45,017 nt of DNA from Pseudonocardia sp. SCN 73-27 (lineage in GTDB: Bacteria; Actinomycetota; Actinomycetes; Mycobacteriales; Pseudonocardiaceae). How positions within the stretch are numbered: position 1 is the stretch's first letter; each line of letters opens with the position of its first letter. The DNA is taken from positions 1-45,017 of the forward strand of contig MEGH01000043.1 of NCBI GenBank assembly GCA_001725415.1, written 5' to 3'. The notes under the pieces were generated by a model. The model saw only the letters and a list, made by a program, of their open reading frames with translations. It made no database searches and was not told the DNA's origin. Of this stretch, positions 16,155 through 25,052 are shown piece by piece. Made by a program: the position numbers and the translations under genes.

Positions 16155-17144
16155 TCAGCCGATGCGGCGGCGGCGTGCGACCTCGGCCAGCACGACACCG
16201 GCGGCGACCGACGCGTTCAGCGACTCCACCTCGCGCGCCAGCGGGATCGAGACCGTGACGTCGCAGGTCTCGCGGACCAGCCGTGACAGGCCCTTGCCCT
16301 CCGAGCCCACGACCAGCACCAGCGGGTCGGTGGCCATGTCGAAGTCGTCGATCGACACGTCGCCGTCGGCGGCGAGGCCCGCGATCATCAGGCCGGTGTT
16401 GGCGTACTCCTGCAGCGTGCGGGTCAGGTTGGTCGCACGGGCCACGGGCAGCCGCGCCGCCGTCCCCGCCGACGTCCGCCACGCCACCGCCGTCATGCCC
16501 GCGGCACGACGCTGCGGCACGACGACACCGTGCCCGCCGAACGCGCTCACCGACCGGACGACCGCACCCAGGTTTCGCGGGTCGGTCACGCCGTCGAGCG
16601 CCGCGATCAGCGCGGGCGCGCCGGACTCGCTCGCCAGTTCCAGCAGCTCGTCGGGGTGCGCGTACTCGTAGGGCGGCACGACGAGCGCGACGCCCTGGTG
16701 CAGCGCGCCACCGGCCATCCGGTCGAGGTCGTTGCGGGGTACCTCGAGGATCGAGATGCCGGCGTCGGCCGCCAGGTGCACGGCCTCCTTGACCCGCTCG
16801 TCGGACGTCGCGCCCACGGCGACGTGCAGCGCCGTCGCCGGCGCACCCGCGCGCAGGCACTCGACGACCGGGTTGCGCCCCAGCACCGTCTCCGGGGTCT
16901 CGCCGTCGCCCGCGCGGCGGCTGCGGTTGCCCGCGCCGCCGCTCTGCCGGCCGGCGACCTTGGCCTGGGCCTTCGCGTCGCGCGCGGCCTTGCGCGCCGC
17001 CGGATGCCCGGGACGCATCGACGCCGGCGGCGTCGGGCCCTTGCCCGTCAGGCCGCGACGACGTTGACCGCCCGAACCGACGACGGCACCCTTCTTGGTG
17101 CCGTCCTTGCGGGTCGCACCGCGTCGCCTGGAATTGCCCGCCAT
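16155..17144 (-). CDS. rlmB: 23S rRNA (guanosine-2251-2'-O)-methyltransferase RlmB
   Basis: A 329-residue SPOUT-class methyltransferase that methylates the 2'-OH of a guanosine in the peptidyl-transferase loop of 23S rRNA. It has a basic Lys/Arg/Gly-rich N-terminal extension (about 75 residues), an RNA-binding L30e-like domain, and the three SpoU motifs: [25 protein letters not shown] and [20 protein letters not shown]. It follows cysS by 23 bp on the same strand and is probably co-transcribed, as in mycobacteria. Confidence 0.95.
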   Translation of the reverse strand: MAGNSRRRGATRKDGTKKGAVVGSGGQRRRGLTGKGPTPPASMRPGHPAARKAARDAKAQAKVAGRQSGGAGNRSRRAGDGETPETVLGRNPVVECLRAGAPATALHVAVGATSDERVKEAVHLAADAGISILEVPRNDLDRMAGGALHQGVALVVPPYEYAHPDELLELASESGAPALIAALDGVTDPRNLGAVVRSVSAFGGHGVVVPQRRAAGMTAVAWRTSAGTAARLPVARATNLTRTLQEYANTGLMIAGLAADGDVSIDDFDMATDPLVLVVGSEGKGLSRLVRETCDVTVSIPLAREVESLNASVAAGVVLAEVARRRRIG

Positions 17145-17167
17145 CTACCCGATACCTCGCTGAACCG

Positions 17168-18562
17168 TCACTGAACGTCCTTGAGCGACCAGGTCGGCCC
17201 GTCGGGGCCGTCCTCGACCGCGATTCCCGCGCTGGTCAGCCGGTCGCGCACCTCGTCGGCCGCCGCGAAGTCGCGGCTCGCGCGGGCCTCCTGCCGCTTG
17301 ACCAGGAGATCGTCGACCAGGGCACCGAGCGCCGCGATGGCCGCCGTGTCGGACCCGCCTGCGGCCCACTTCTCGTCGAGCGGGTCGAGCCCGAGCACGC
17401 CGGTCATGGCGCGCACCGACTCCGCCGCCGCGCGGGCGGCGTCACGGTCCCCGGCGTCGAGCGCGGAGTTGCCTTCGCGCACCGTGTTGTGGACGACCGC
17501 CAGCGCTCCCGGCGTGCCGAGATCGTCGTCGAGGGCTGCCGCGAACTCGGCGGGCACCTCGGCTGCGACGTCGGGCGTGCCGATGCGCTCGGCGACCCGG
17601 CCGACGAACGACTCGATCCGCCGGTACGCCGACACCGACTCGGCCAGTGCCGCGTCGGAGTACTCGATCGCCGACCGGTAGTGCGGCCCGACCAGGTAGT
17701 AGCGCAGCTCGACGCCGCGGACCCGCTGCAGCATCGCCGGGATCGACAGCGTGTTGCCCAACGACTTGGACATCTTCTCGCCGCCCATGGTGACCCAGGC
17801 GTTGTGCAGCCAGTAGCGGGCGAACCCGTCGCCCGCCGCGTGCGACTGGGCCTGCTCGTTCTCGTGGTGCGGGAACACCAGGTCGAGCCCGCCGCCGTGG
17901 ATGTCGAACTCGGCGCCCAGGTAGGCCGTGGCCATCGCCGAGCACTCCAGGTGCCAGCCCGGACGCCCTGCGCCCCACGGGGTCGGCCACGACGGCTCGC
18001 CCGGCTTGGCGCCTTTCCAGAGCGTGAAGTCGAGCGGGTCGCGCTTGTCGCCGCAGTCGCCCTCGCCCTGGGCGACGTCGTCGACCTTCTGGCCCGACAG
18101 CGCCCCGTACTCCGGGAACGACCGCACGGAGAAGTAGACGTCGCCACCTGCGGCGTAGGCGTGGCCGCGCTCGATCAGGCGCTCCATCAGCTCGACCATC
18201 TGTGTGATGTGGCCGGTGGCGCGCGGCTCGACCGACGCGGGCAGGCAGCCCAGCGCGTCGTACGCCGCGGAGAAGGCGCGCTCGTGGGTGGCGGCCCACT
18301 CCCACCACGGGCGTCCGGCGTCGGCAGCCTTGCGGAGGATCTTGTCGTCGATGTCGGTCACGTTGCGCACCAACAGGACGTCGTTCCCGGCGTGGGTCAG
18401 CCACCGGCGCAGGACGTCGTAGTTGAGGCTGCTGCGGACATGACCGATGTGCGGCACACCCTGCACCGTGGCCCCACAGACATACATCGACACGGTCCCG
18501 GCCCGCAGCGGCACGAAGTCACGCTGCTCCCTGGTCGCGGTGTCGTGCAGTCGCAGGCTCAC
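17168..18562 (-). CDS. cysS: cysteinyl-tRNA synthetase
   Basis: A 464-residue class I synthetase that charges tRNA-Cys. The HIGH motif appears as [19 protein letters not shown] and KMSKS as EKMSKSLGN. The zinc ligands include the Cys of YVCGATVQ, the Cys of HLECSAM and the His pair of FPHHENE. The frame is open to 18655, but the family start ([12 protein letters not shown]) is the GTG at 18562. It has no ribosome-binding site but TAGTCT lies 7 nt upstream, so it is probably leaderless. It is followed closely by rlmB. Confidence 0.96.
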   Translation of the reverse strand: MSLRLHDTATREQRDFVPLRAGTVSMYVCGATVQGVPHIGHVRSSLNYDVLRRWLTHAGNDVLLVRNVTDIDDKILRKAADAGRPWWEWAATHERAFSAAYDALGCLPASVEPRATGHITQMVELMERLIERGHAYAAGGDVYFSVRSFPEYGALSGQKVDDVAQGEGDCGDKRDPLDFTLWKGAKPGEPSWPTPWGAGRPGWHLECSAMATAYLGAEFDIHGGGLDLVFPHHENEQAQSHAAGDGFARYWLHNAWVTMGGEKMSKSLGNTLSIPAMLQRVRGVELRYYLVGPHYRSAIEYSDAALAESVSAYRRIESFVGRVAERIGTPDVAAEVPAEFAAALDDDLGTPGALAVVHNTVREGNSALDAGDRDAARAAAESVRAMTGVLGLDPLDEKWAAGGSDTAAIAALGALVDDLLVKRQEARASRDFAAADEVRDRLTSAGIAVEDGPDGPTWSLKDVQ

Positions 18563-18696
18563 CTCACACAGACTACGGGTGACCAGGTCGGCGTCGATCA
18601 GCGGGAGCCCCGGATCCCCGTCCTGGACCACCCGAATCGTCGGCCCGGGTCCCATTCGTCCAAGACGACGACGTCGCGACCCGGCACGCTCGTGTC

Positions 18697-19125
18697 ATGG
18701 CCGACATCTTCCAGATCACCCCGAAGCTCGTCGTCGGTGACGGCGCCGCCGCCCTCGCCTTCTACACCGCGGCGCTCGGCGCGACCGTCGAGGAGAGCTA
18801 CACCGTGGACGGGCGCATCGTGCACGCCACGGTGACCGTCGGCGAGCTGCGGTTCGAGCTCAAGGACGCGGGCGACGGCGATCCCGCACCGACGCCGGGG
18901 CAGCACCCGCCGGTGCTCATGTCGCTGGGCGTGACCGACGCCGACGGCGTCACCGAGCGGCTGCTCGCGGCGGGCGCGAGCGTCGTGTACCCGGTGGCCG
19001 ACCGGGAGTACGGCTCGCGCGGCGGCCGGGTCGCCGACCCGTTCGGACACCACTGGATGGTGTCGGCACCGCTCGAGACGCTGACCCCGGACGAGGTCCA
19101 GGCGCGCCTCGACGCGATGTCATGA
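18697..19125 (+). CDS. VOC-superfamily (glyoxalase/bleomycin-resistance-like) protein
   Basis: A 142-residue protein of two beta-alpha-beta-beta-beta units: residues about 5-55 (ITPKLVVGDGAAALAFYTAALGATVEES) and 70-125 (LMSLGVTDADGVTERLLAAGASVVYP ... GGRVADPFGHHWMVS). The DPFGHHW ending is typical of the PhnB/glyoxalase-like group. Catalysis needs metal ligands that I cannot fix from sequence alone. It is divergent from cysS. No partner gene indicates a substrate. Confidence 0.85.
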   Translation: MADIFQITPKLVVGDGAAALAFYTAALGATVEESYTVDGRIVHATVTVGELRFELKDAGDGDPAPTPGQHPPVLMSLGVTDADGVTERLLAAGASVVYPVADREYGSRGGRVADPFGHHWMVSAPLETLTPDEVQARLDAMS

Positions 19126-19230
19126 GCCCGTGACCCGTTGCGCCCCGACACCATTGCCGGTTTCGACGTGAGGCCGGCCCGATCATGGTCGGCAGCAGCG
19201 TGAGGTCGGGCTCGGCGTTGCGGTGAGGCG

Positions 19231-19713
19231 TCAGGAGGCCGGGACGATCAGGGCCGTCGCGATCGCCGCGACGCCCTCGCCCCGGCCGGTGAAGCCGAGG
19301 CCGTCGGTGGTCGTGCCCGACACCGCGACGGGACCGCCGACGGCGTCGGACAGCACGCGCTGCGCCTCGTCGCGACGCGTCCCGATCTTCGGGGCGTTGC
19401 CGATCACCTGCACCGCAGCGTTTCCGACGACCCAGCCGTCGCGCTCCAGCAGCCGGCGCACCTCGGCGAGCAGCTGCACGCCGCCGGCACCCGCCCACTC
19501 CGGGCGGCCGGTGCCGAACACCGCGCCGAGATCACCCAGGCCGGCGGCCGAGAGCAGCGCGTCGCACAGCGCGTGGGAGGCGACGTCGCCGTCGGAGTGC
19601 CCGGCGCAGCCGTCGACACCCTCCCACCACAGCCCCGCCATCCAGCACGGGCGGCCGGGGTCGACGGGGTGCACGTCGGTACCGACGCCGACGCGGGGGA
19701 TCGCAGCGATCAT
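19231..19713 (-). CDS. ispF: 2-C-methyl-D-erythritol 2,4-cyclodiphosphate synthase
   Basis: A 160-residue enzyme of the non-mevalonate isoprenoid pathway that cyclises CDP-methylerythritol phosphate with loss of CMP. The metal-binding motif GVGTDVHPV and the [26 protein letters not shown] motif are complete, and a later [14 protein letters not shown] stretch matches the family. The ATG at 19713 overlaps the stop of ispD by 4 bp, so the two consecutive enzymes are co-translated. The frame extends further upstream, but only as a shadow within ispD. Confidence 0.97.
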   Translation of the reverse strand: MIAAIPRVGVGTDVHPVDPGRPCWMAGLWWEGVDGCAGHSDGDVASHALCDALLSAAGLGDLGAVFGTGRPEWAGAGGVQLLAEVRRLLERDGWVVGNAAVQVIGNAPKIGTRRDEAQRVLSDAVGGPVAVSGTTTDGLGFTGRGEGVAAIATALIVPAS

Positions 19714-20504
19714 CGCGCGACCGTACCCGCCGCCTCCCCCGCAACCGCGTCCATCACCAGGTGGTCGGCGAGCCGGTGGTCCCACGGCGTCGTCACCTTC
19801 ATCGCCGCGGGATCGCCCGGCACGGTGTGGACCGGCTCACCCAGCGCCTCGACGAGTCCGGCGTCGTCGGTGGCCGCGGCACCGGCGGCAGCGGCCGTGC
19901 GGTGCGCGCGCAGCAGCAGATCGGGCGCGAAGCCCTGCGGTGTCTGGACAGCGCGCAGGACCGACCGATCGACCGTGGCGACGACATCACCCGCCGCGTC
20001 GACCTGCTTGATCGTGTCGGCGACGGGCAGCACCGGGATCACGGCCCGATGCCCGGCGCGCACCTCCTCGACGACGGCCGTGACCAGCGCCGGGGGCGTG
20101 AGTGGTCGCGCCGCGTCGTGGACGAGCACGACCTCGACCGCGTCGTCCACGATCGCGCGGGGGGACCCGTCACCAACGGGTGGTCCCGGTCGTTCATCTC
20201 CAGTGTGGACGCCGTTCGGATCACCGACGCCGTGCAGCGCGCCGAGAGCGCACAGCACGGACGCCGTCCTGTCGGCACCACCTGCGAGCACGGTGACGGG
20301 ACGACCGTGGAGCAGCTCGCCCGCACGGTCGACGAGCTCCGCCGGCGCGGCGACCACGACATGATCGACCACACCGGACGCGAGCAGTCCGTCGACCGCA
20401 CGGACCAGCATCGGAACGCCGCCGACCGGCACGAACGCCTTCGGTTCACCGGCACCGAGTCGCTGACCCGAGCCCGCTGCGGGGACCACCGCGACGACGC
20501 TCAC
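19710..20504 (-). CDS. ispD: 2-C-methyl-D-erythritol 4-phosphate cytidylyltransferase
   Basis: A 264-residue nucleotidyltransferase that transfers CMP from CTP to methylerythritol phosphate. The glycine-rich CTP-binding loop is [24 protein letters not shown]. The motifs [11 protein letters not shown] and TPQGF and the later [30 protein letters not shown] are all present. A family insert around residues 95-130 is longer than in E. coli. It lies 44 bp downstream of carD on the same strand, the order seen in mycobacteria. Confidence 0.97.
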   Translation of the reverse strand: MSVVAVVPAAGSGQRLGAGEPKAFVPVGGVPMLVRAVDGLLASGVVDHVVVAAPAELVDRAGELLHGRPVTVLAGGADRTASVLCALGALHGVGDPNGVHTGDERPGPPVGDGSPRAIVDDAVEVVLVHDAARPLTPPALVTAVVEEVRAGHRAVIPVLPVADTIKQVDAAGDVVATVDRSVLRAVQTPQGFAPDLLLRAHRTAAAAGAAATDDAGLVEALGEPVHTVPGDPAAMKVTTPWDHRLADHLVMDAVAGEAAGTVAR

Positions 20505-20548
20505 GACGTGTGCCGGAAGGGGAAGTACGTTCGAACCGGCCGGAAGAG

Positions 20549-21043
20549 TCAGGCCGTCGCGGCCGTCGCCAGCACCTCGTCGAGCAGGACCTCGGCCCGC
20601 TCCTCGTCGGTGCCCTCGGCGAGCGCCAGCTCGCTCACGAGGATCTGGCGGGCCTTGGCCAACATGCGCTTCTCGCCCGCGGACAGGCCGCGGTCCTTCT
20701 CACGCCGCCACAGGTCACGCACCACTTCGGCCACCTTGTTCACATCGCCGGAGGCGAGCTTCTCGAGGTTGGCCTTGTACCGCCGGGACCAGTTGGTCGG
20801 CTCCTCGGTGTGCGGCGCGCGGAGCACCTCGAACACCTTGTCGAGGCCCTCCTGGCCCACGACATCGCGGACGCCGACGACCTCGGCGTTCTCCGCAGGA
20901 ACACGCACCGTGAGATCACCCTGGGCAACCTTGAGGACGAGGTACTTGCGCTCCTCGCCCTTTATCGTCCGGGTCTCGATGGCCTCGATGAGAGCGGCAC
21001 CGTGGTGCGGGTAGACGACGGTCTCTCCGACCTTGAAAACCAT
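20549..21043 (-). CDS. carD: CarD-family RNA polymerase-binding regulator
   Basis: A 164-residue protein. The N-terminal Tudor-like domain ([36 protein letters not shown]) binds the RNA polymerase beta subunit. The helical C-terminal domain (residues about 75-160, containing the conserved Trp of [17 protein letters not shown]) contacts the -10 region upstream edge and stabilises open complexes. CarD is essential in mycobacteria and affects rRNA transcription. AGAGG precedes the ATG, and TTAACC further upstream may be its -10 box. Starts the ispD-ispF transcription unit. Confidence 0.97.
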   Translation of the reverse strand: MVFKVGETVVYPHHGAALIEAIETRTIKGEERKYLVLKVAQGDLTVRVPAENAEVVGVRDVVGQEGLDKVFEVLRAPHTEEPTNWSRRYKANLEKLASGDVNKVAEVVRDLWRREKDRGLSAGEKRMLAKARQILVSELALAEGTDEERAEVLLDEVLATAATA

Positions 21044-21363
21044 GTGTCCTCTGCCCCTTTCGCTGAACCCAGGTTAACACGGTCGGACCCACCCCTGCCC
21101 GGCGGGATGCACCGTCGTCGCAGGTCACGGGCTTGACAACGCGGAGCAAACGTGCCTCCACCACCTCAGGTGCGAAGTTCGTGACGGACTTCGCACAGGG
21201 TGTGACCGTCGATACGCCCGCGAGCACACACCGCCACGGCGGACGGACGACCTGACGTGTGACCGGAGGCGCGTTGCCGGTGCCCGCACCCTCGCGACTA
21301 CGCTTCCGGCTGGTCACCCCGACCTCGGGGTCGGCCCACCGCCACGAAAGGACCTGGAGACCC
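21044..21363. promoter_or_regulatory. divergent carD / lpqE-like promoter region with a hairpin
   Basis: 320 bp without a gene. GTTAACC near 21075 fits a carD -10 box on the minus strand. A 9-bp perfect inverted repeat, GTGCGAAGT (21170-21178) and ACTTCGCAC (21188-21196), lies near the middle and could be a regulator site or a hairpin in an RNA leader. TTGACA at about 21134 has no convincing -10 partner. I see no further open frame. Confidence 0.4.
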
Positions 21364-21966
21364 GTGAGCCGCAGCGAGCGCATCCGTCCGACGCGCGCAG
21401 CCCTGGTCGCCGGCGCCCTGATCGGCGCGCTCGCCCTCGCAGGGTGCGGTGCGGGCCAGATCTCGCAAACCGCCGACCAGCAGGCCGCCGTCTCCGGGGC
21501 CAACCTGACGACGCAGCACATCGAGATCCGCAACGCCGAGATCGAGTTCCCGGTCGGCGGCTCCCAGCGCCTCGCCGCCTACACCGCCGGCTCGTCCGCG
21601 CCGGTCACGATGTCGATCGCCAACGACGACGACCTGCCCGACCGACTGCTCTCGGCGAGCAGCCCGGTCGCCGGCAACGTCCGCATCACCGGCGACACGC
21701 AGATCCCCGCCCACGGCGCCCTCACCGCGGGCACCACCCCCGGCGGCGCCGTCGGCAACGTGGGCACGCCGATCGAGGTCAGCCTCGACGGCCTGCGCCA
21801 GGACATCGGCCCCGGCCTCAGCTACCCGGTCACGTTCGTCTTCGAGCGCGCGGGCAGCGTCACCGTCGACATGCCGATGGGCAATGCCGACAACCGCGTC
21901 CCCGAGCAGGGTGCCTCGAACACCTCCGGCGGTTCGGGCGGCTCCGGCGGGAACGGCGGCCACTGA
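21364..21966 (+). CDS. LpqE-like secreted lipoprotein
   Basis: A 200-residue protein with a lipoprotein signal peptide (RAALVAGALIGALALAGCGAG, lipid-bound Cys about residue 27). The mature part resembles the beta-sandwich of PCuAC-type proteins (IRNAEIEFPVGG ... DDLPDRLLSASSPVAGNVRITG ... LRQDIGPGLSYPVTFVFERAGSVTVDMPMG), but no Met/His copper site is obvious. The tail is Gly/Ser/Asn-rich. The mycobacterial lipoprotein gene lpqE occupies the same place between carD and radA. GTG at 21364 follows GGAG. Its stop overlaps the probable radA start. Role unknown. Confidence 0.85.
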   Translation: MSRSERIRPTRAALVAGALIGALALAGCGAGQISQTADQQAAVSGANLTTQHIEIRNAEIEFPVGGSQRLAAYTAGSSAPVTMSIANDDDLPDRLLSASSPVAGNVRITGDTQIPAHGALTAGTTPGGAVGNVGTPIEVSLDGLRQDIGPGLSYPVTFVFERAGSVTVDMPMGNADNRVPEQGASNTSGGSGGSGGNGGH

Positions 21967-23339
21967 CCGGCCGGTCCCGCGCCGCACGCGCGGGGTTCGT
22001 CTGCTCCGAGTGCGGCCACCAGGCCGCGCAGTGGGTGGGCCGCTGCCCGTCGTGCCAGGCGTGGGGAACCCTTGCGCAGCAGTCGGTTCCGACGGCTCGC
22101 ACACAGCGCGTCGCGGCCGGGGCACCGTCGGCACCGGCACGCCGGATCGCCGACGTCGAGCTCGACACCGCCCGCGCCCGCCCCACCGGGGTCGAGGAGC
22201 TCGACCGCGTCCTCGGGGGTGGGCTCGTGCCCGGCGCGGTGGTGCTGCTCGCCGGGGAGCCGGGCGTCGGCAAGTCGACGCTGCTGCTCGAGGTCGCCGC
22301 GAAGGCCGCCCAGCGTGGCCGCGTCCTCTACGTCACCGGTGAGGAGTCCGCCGGGCAGGTCCGGCTGCGCGCCGAGCGCACCGGCGGGGTGCACGACGAG
22401 CTCTACCTCGCCGCCGAGTCCGACCTCGGCGCGATCCTCGGCCACCTCGACGCCCTGAAGCCGGGGCTGCTGATCGTCGACTCGATCCAGACGATGTCCA
22501 CATCGGACGTCGAGGGCAACGTCGGCGGCGTGACCCAGGTCCGGGCCGTCACCGTCGGTCTCACCGCCACCGCCAAGGAGCGCGGGCTGCCCGTCGTGCT
22601 CGTCGGGCACGTCACCAAGGACGGCTCGATCGCCGGTCCCCGCGTGCTCGAACACCTCGTCGACGTGGTGCTCGCGTTCGAGGGCGACAAGCAGTCGACG
22701 CTGCGCATGGTCCGCGGTGTGAAGAACCGCTTCGGCCCCGCCGACGAGGTCGGCTGCTTCGAGCTGCGCGACGAGGGCATCGTCGGCCTGCCCGACCCGT
22801 CGGGGCTGTTCCTGGCCCGGTTCGGCGCCACCCGCGACTCCGTCGTCCCCGGCACCGCCGTCACCGTCGTCATGGACGGCCGCAGGCCCATGCTGGCGGA
22901 GGTCCAGGCACTGGTTGCCGGGTCGAACATCCCCAGCCCGCGACGGGCCGTCTCTGGGCTCGACAGCGCCCGTGTCGCGATGCTGCTGGCGGTGCTGGAG
23001 CGCCGGGTGGGCGTCAAGCTGGCCGACTCCGAGGTCTACACGGCGACCGTCGGCGGGATGAAGGTCCTCGAACCGGCCGCCGACCTCGCGCTCGCCCTCG
23101 CCGTCGTCTCCGCCAAGCGCGACCTCGCCCTGCCGCCCGACATGATCCTGCTGGGCGAGATCGGGCTGGCCGGCGAGGTGCGACGGGTCAGCGGCGTCGG
23201 CAGGCGCCTCGCCGAGGCCGCCCGGCTGGGCTTCACCCAGGCGCTGGTGCCGCCCGACAGCGACGCGAAGTCCGTCGGCATGAAGGTCCAGGAGGTCGCC
23301 GACCTGGGCCAGGTCGTGCGCCGCCTGCGCCGCGACTGA
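21963..23339 (+). CDS. radA: DNA repair protein RadA
   Basis: A RecA-like protein of about 458 residues acting in recombination and branch migration. A C4 zinc finger (C-x2-C-x9-C-x2-C in FVCSECGHQAAQWVGRCPSC) starts the protein. Then come Walker A (GEPGVGKSTLLLEVA), VLYVTGEESAGQVRLRA, the RadA motif KNRFGPADEVG, and a Lon-like C-terminal domain with EIGLAGEVRRVSG. No ATG, GTG or TTG lies in frame between upstream stops and the finger. The only start that keeps the finger is CTG at 21963, overlapping the lipoprotein stop as CTGA. A later GTG inside the finger would destroy it. In mycobacteria disA follows radA, but it does not here. Confidence 0.95.
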   Translation: MTGRSRAARAGFVCSECGHQAAQWVGRCPSCQAWGTLAQQSVPTARTQRVAAGAPSAPARRIADVELDTARARPTGVEELDRVLGGGLVPGAVVLLAGEPGVGKSTLLLEVAAKAAQRGRVLYVTGEESAGQVRLRAERTGGVHDELYLAAESDLGAILGHLDALKPGLLIVDSIQTMSTSDVEGNVGGVTQVRAVTVGLTATAKERGLPVVLVGHVTKDGSIAGPRVLEHLVDVVLAFEGDKQSTLRMVRGVKNRFGPADEVGCFELRDEGIVGLPDPSGLFLARFGATRDSVVPGTAVTVVMDGRRPMLAEVQALVAGSNIPSPRRAVSGLDSARVAMLLAVLERRVGVKLADSEVYTATVGGMKVLEPAADLALALAVVSAKRDLALPPDMILLGEIGLAGEVRRVSGVGRRLAEAARLGFTQALVPPDSDAKSVGMKVQEVADLGQVVRRLRRD

Positions 23340-23390
23340 GACTCGCGCACACTCCGCGCGGTTCTCCGGCCGACCGGGGGCCGCCCGGGG

Positions 23391-24215
23391 TCAGGGCGTC
23401 AGCAGGAACGGCGTCGGCGGGCTGATGAGGTCGTCGATTCGCGTCAACAGGCGGTAGGCGCCGGCCGGGACGACCGTCCGCGCCGTCGCACACCCCGGCG
23501 TCGAGGTGCGGCCCTGCCACGTCACCTGGAACGACACCGGCTGACCGGGGACCAGCGTGCGCAGGTCCGGCTTGGCCGGGTTGGTGCAGTCGTTGCTCGA
23601 CCACAGCCTGTTCACGCCGTCGCCGCTCCACACGACGATCTCCAGCCGGCTGCCGTCGAGGTCACGCACGCACGGCTGACCGCTCGTGTTGGTGACGACG
23701 ACCCCGACGACCGGCTTGTCGCCGACCTTGTGGTCGGTCCGGTCGATCGTGGCGCCGACGCTGAGCATGTCGTTGGTGCACGGGACCGGGCCTGTCGGCG
23801 GGACCGTCGGCGGCGGGAGCGCACCCACCGTCGGGTCCGGGCTGCCCTCGACACGGGCCTCGTCGGTGGCCGGGGCGGTCGTCGGGGCGCCGGTCGAGGG
23901 GACGATCTGGGTGCCGGGGCCCGTCGTCATTCCGGGGAGGCCGGACGCGAGCGGGGCCGACGGGTCGATCGGAGCGGTCGAGGGAGGGCCGAACGCGGTC
24001 GGGTCGCCGGGCGGCGGGGGCGGCGCCTCGCTGGACAGGGCGGCCTGGTTGGCCGCGAGCGTCGTCTTCTCGTCGCTCGTCGCCTCCGTGCGCCCGTGCA
24101 CCAGCGCGGCGATCGTCAGCCCCAGCAGCGCGAACAGGACCACGACGGATGCGAGAGCCACCCAGCGACGTCGCCAGTAGACGGTCGCGGGCAGCGGTCC
24201 GGACGGCTCCCACAT
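23391..24215 (-). CDS. single-pass membrane protein of the Rv3587c type
   Basis: A 274-residue protein with a short cytoplasmic start (MWEPSGPLPATVYWRRR), one membrane helix at about residues 18-40, a long Pro/Ala/Ser/Thr-rich linker (about 50-130) and an extracytoplasmic beta-rich domain (about 135-274). The domain contains KVGDKPVVGVVVTN and LWSSNDC, LVPGQPVSFQVTW and several Cys. The order and wording recall M. tuberculosis Rv3587c. The ATG has no ribosome-binding site but TACCCT lies 7 nt upstream, so it is probably leaderless. It is convergent with radA. Probably a cell-envelope protein; molecular function unknown. Confidence 0.8.
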   Translation of the reverse strand: MWEPSGPLPATVYWRRRWVALASVVVLFALLGLTIAALVHGRTEATSDEKTTLAANQAALSSEAPPPPPGDPTAFGPPSTAPIDPSAPLASGLPGMTTGPGTQIVPSTGAPTTAPATDEARVEGSPDPTVGALPPPTVPPTGPVPCTNDMLSVGATIDRTDHKVGDKPVVGVVVTNTSGQPCVRDLDGSRLEIVVWSGDGVNRLWSSNDCTNPAKPDLRTLVPGQPVSFQVTWQGRTSTPGCATARTVVPAGAYRLLTRIDDLISPPTPFLLTP

Positions 24216-24349
24216 GTGACGGAGGGTAGATCGACGATTACCAGCAGGAGCCGACGTCGGCCCGGCGTGGCGCGGCACCACCCCCGGAAACCACTCGGGC
24301 GAATGACGTGGTTGCGCCCTCATCCGCGTCGCGCTTGACTCATGGGGTG

Positions 24350-24427
24350 ATGCGCGTGCGGCTGCAGTTCGTCTGGCCCAGCCGCCGCGTCGTGCACTTC
24401 GACGAGTTCTGTCGGTCGGCCGCGTAG
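24350..24427 (+). CDS. possible leader peptide upstream of the carbonic anhydrase gene
   Basis: A 25-codon frame, starting ATG CGC GTG CGG CTG and ending ... TTC TGT CGG TCG GCC GCG TAG, 95 bp before the carbonic anhydrase start. The pattern (MRVRL at the start, then RR, V, H, D and C-R-x-A near the end) recalls the small Cys/His-containing leader peptides upstream of sulfur-assimilation genes in actinobacteria. Only one Cys is present. It is followed by CCCCGCGGGG, which could pair as part of an attenuator. It may be chance in high-GC DNA. Confidence 0.35.
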   Translation: MRVRLQFVWPSRRVVHFDEFCRSAA

Positions 24428-24522
24428 CCGCCGCCCCGCGGGGAGGCCGCTCGTGGCCTGCGCGCGCCCCGACCGATCGCGGGCGTCCGGCCCGCACCCG
24501 CCCTCAACAGGGAGAACCCGTC

Positions 24523-25011
24523 ATGTCCGTCACGGACGACCTGCTCACGAACAACTCCGCCTACGCCGAGAGCTTCACCGGCCCGCTGCCCCTACCGCCC
24601 GCGAAGGGCGTCGCCGTCGTCGCCTGCATGGACGCCCGCCTCGACGTCTACCGCGTCCTCGGCCTGGCCGAGGGCGAGGCGCACGTCATCCGCAACGCGG
24701 GCGGCGTCGTCACCGATGACGAGATCCGGTCGCTCGCGATCAGCCAGCGGCTGCTCGGCACCACCGAGATCATCCTGATCCACCACACCGACTGCGGCAT
24801 GCTCACCTTCACCGACGACGAATTCAAGCGGTCCATCCAGGAGGACACCGGCATCAAGCCGGCCTGGGCCGCCGAGGCGTTCGGCGACCTCGAGGAGGAC
24901 GTCCGCCAGTCGGTCGCCCGCATCACCGCGAGCCCGTTCGTCCCGCGCAAGGACTCCGTGCGCGGCTTCGTCTTCGACGTCTCGACCGGGAAGCTGGACG
25001 AGGTCGCCTGA
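24523..25011 (+). CDS. canA: beta-carbonic anhydrase, CanA (Rv1284) type
   Basis: A 162-residue beta-carbonic anhydrase interconverting CO2 and bicarbonate. Zinc ligands are the Cys of VACMDARLD, the His of LIHHTDCG and the Cys of the same motif; the Asp-Arg dyad of C-x-D-x-R is intact. The protein reads closely like M. tuberculosis Rv1284 over its whole length (VTDDEIRSLAISQRLLGT, GFVFDVSTGKLDEV). The mycobacterial gene at the syntenic place (Rv3588c) is of a different subtype, so the position is conserved but not the gene. AGGGAG precedes the ATG. The upstream 307 bp contain only a candidate leader peptide. Confidence 0.94.
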   Translation: MSVTDDLLTNNSAYAESFTGPLPLPPAKGVAVVACMDARLDVYRVLGLAEGEAHVIRNAGGVVTDDEIRSLAISQRLLGTTEIILIHHTDCGMLTFTDDEFKRSIQEDTGIKPAWAAEAFGDLEEDVRQSVARITASPFVPRKDSVRGFVFDVSTGKLDEVA

Positions 25012-25052
25012 CCCGTTGCTCCGTGGGCGGCGGACGGTGGCACGATGCGGTC

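Noticed and set aside
19126-19230. Repeats near CGTGAGG between the VOC gene and ispF
   Set aside because: Only short 7-9 bp matches without symmetry or regular spacing; likely chance in GC-rich DNA.
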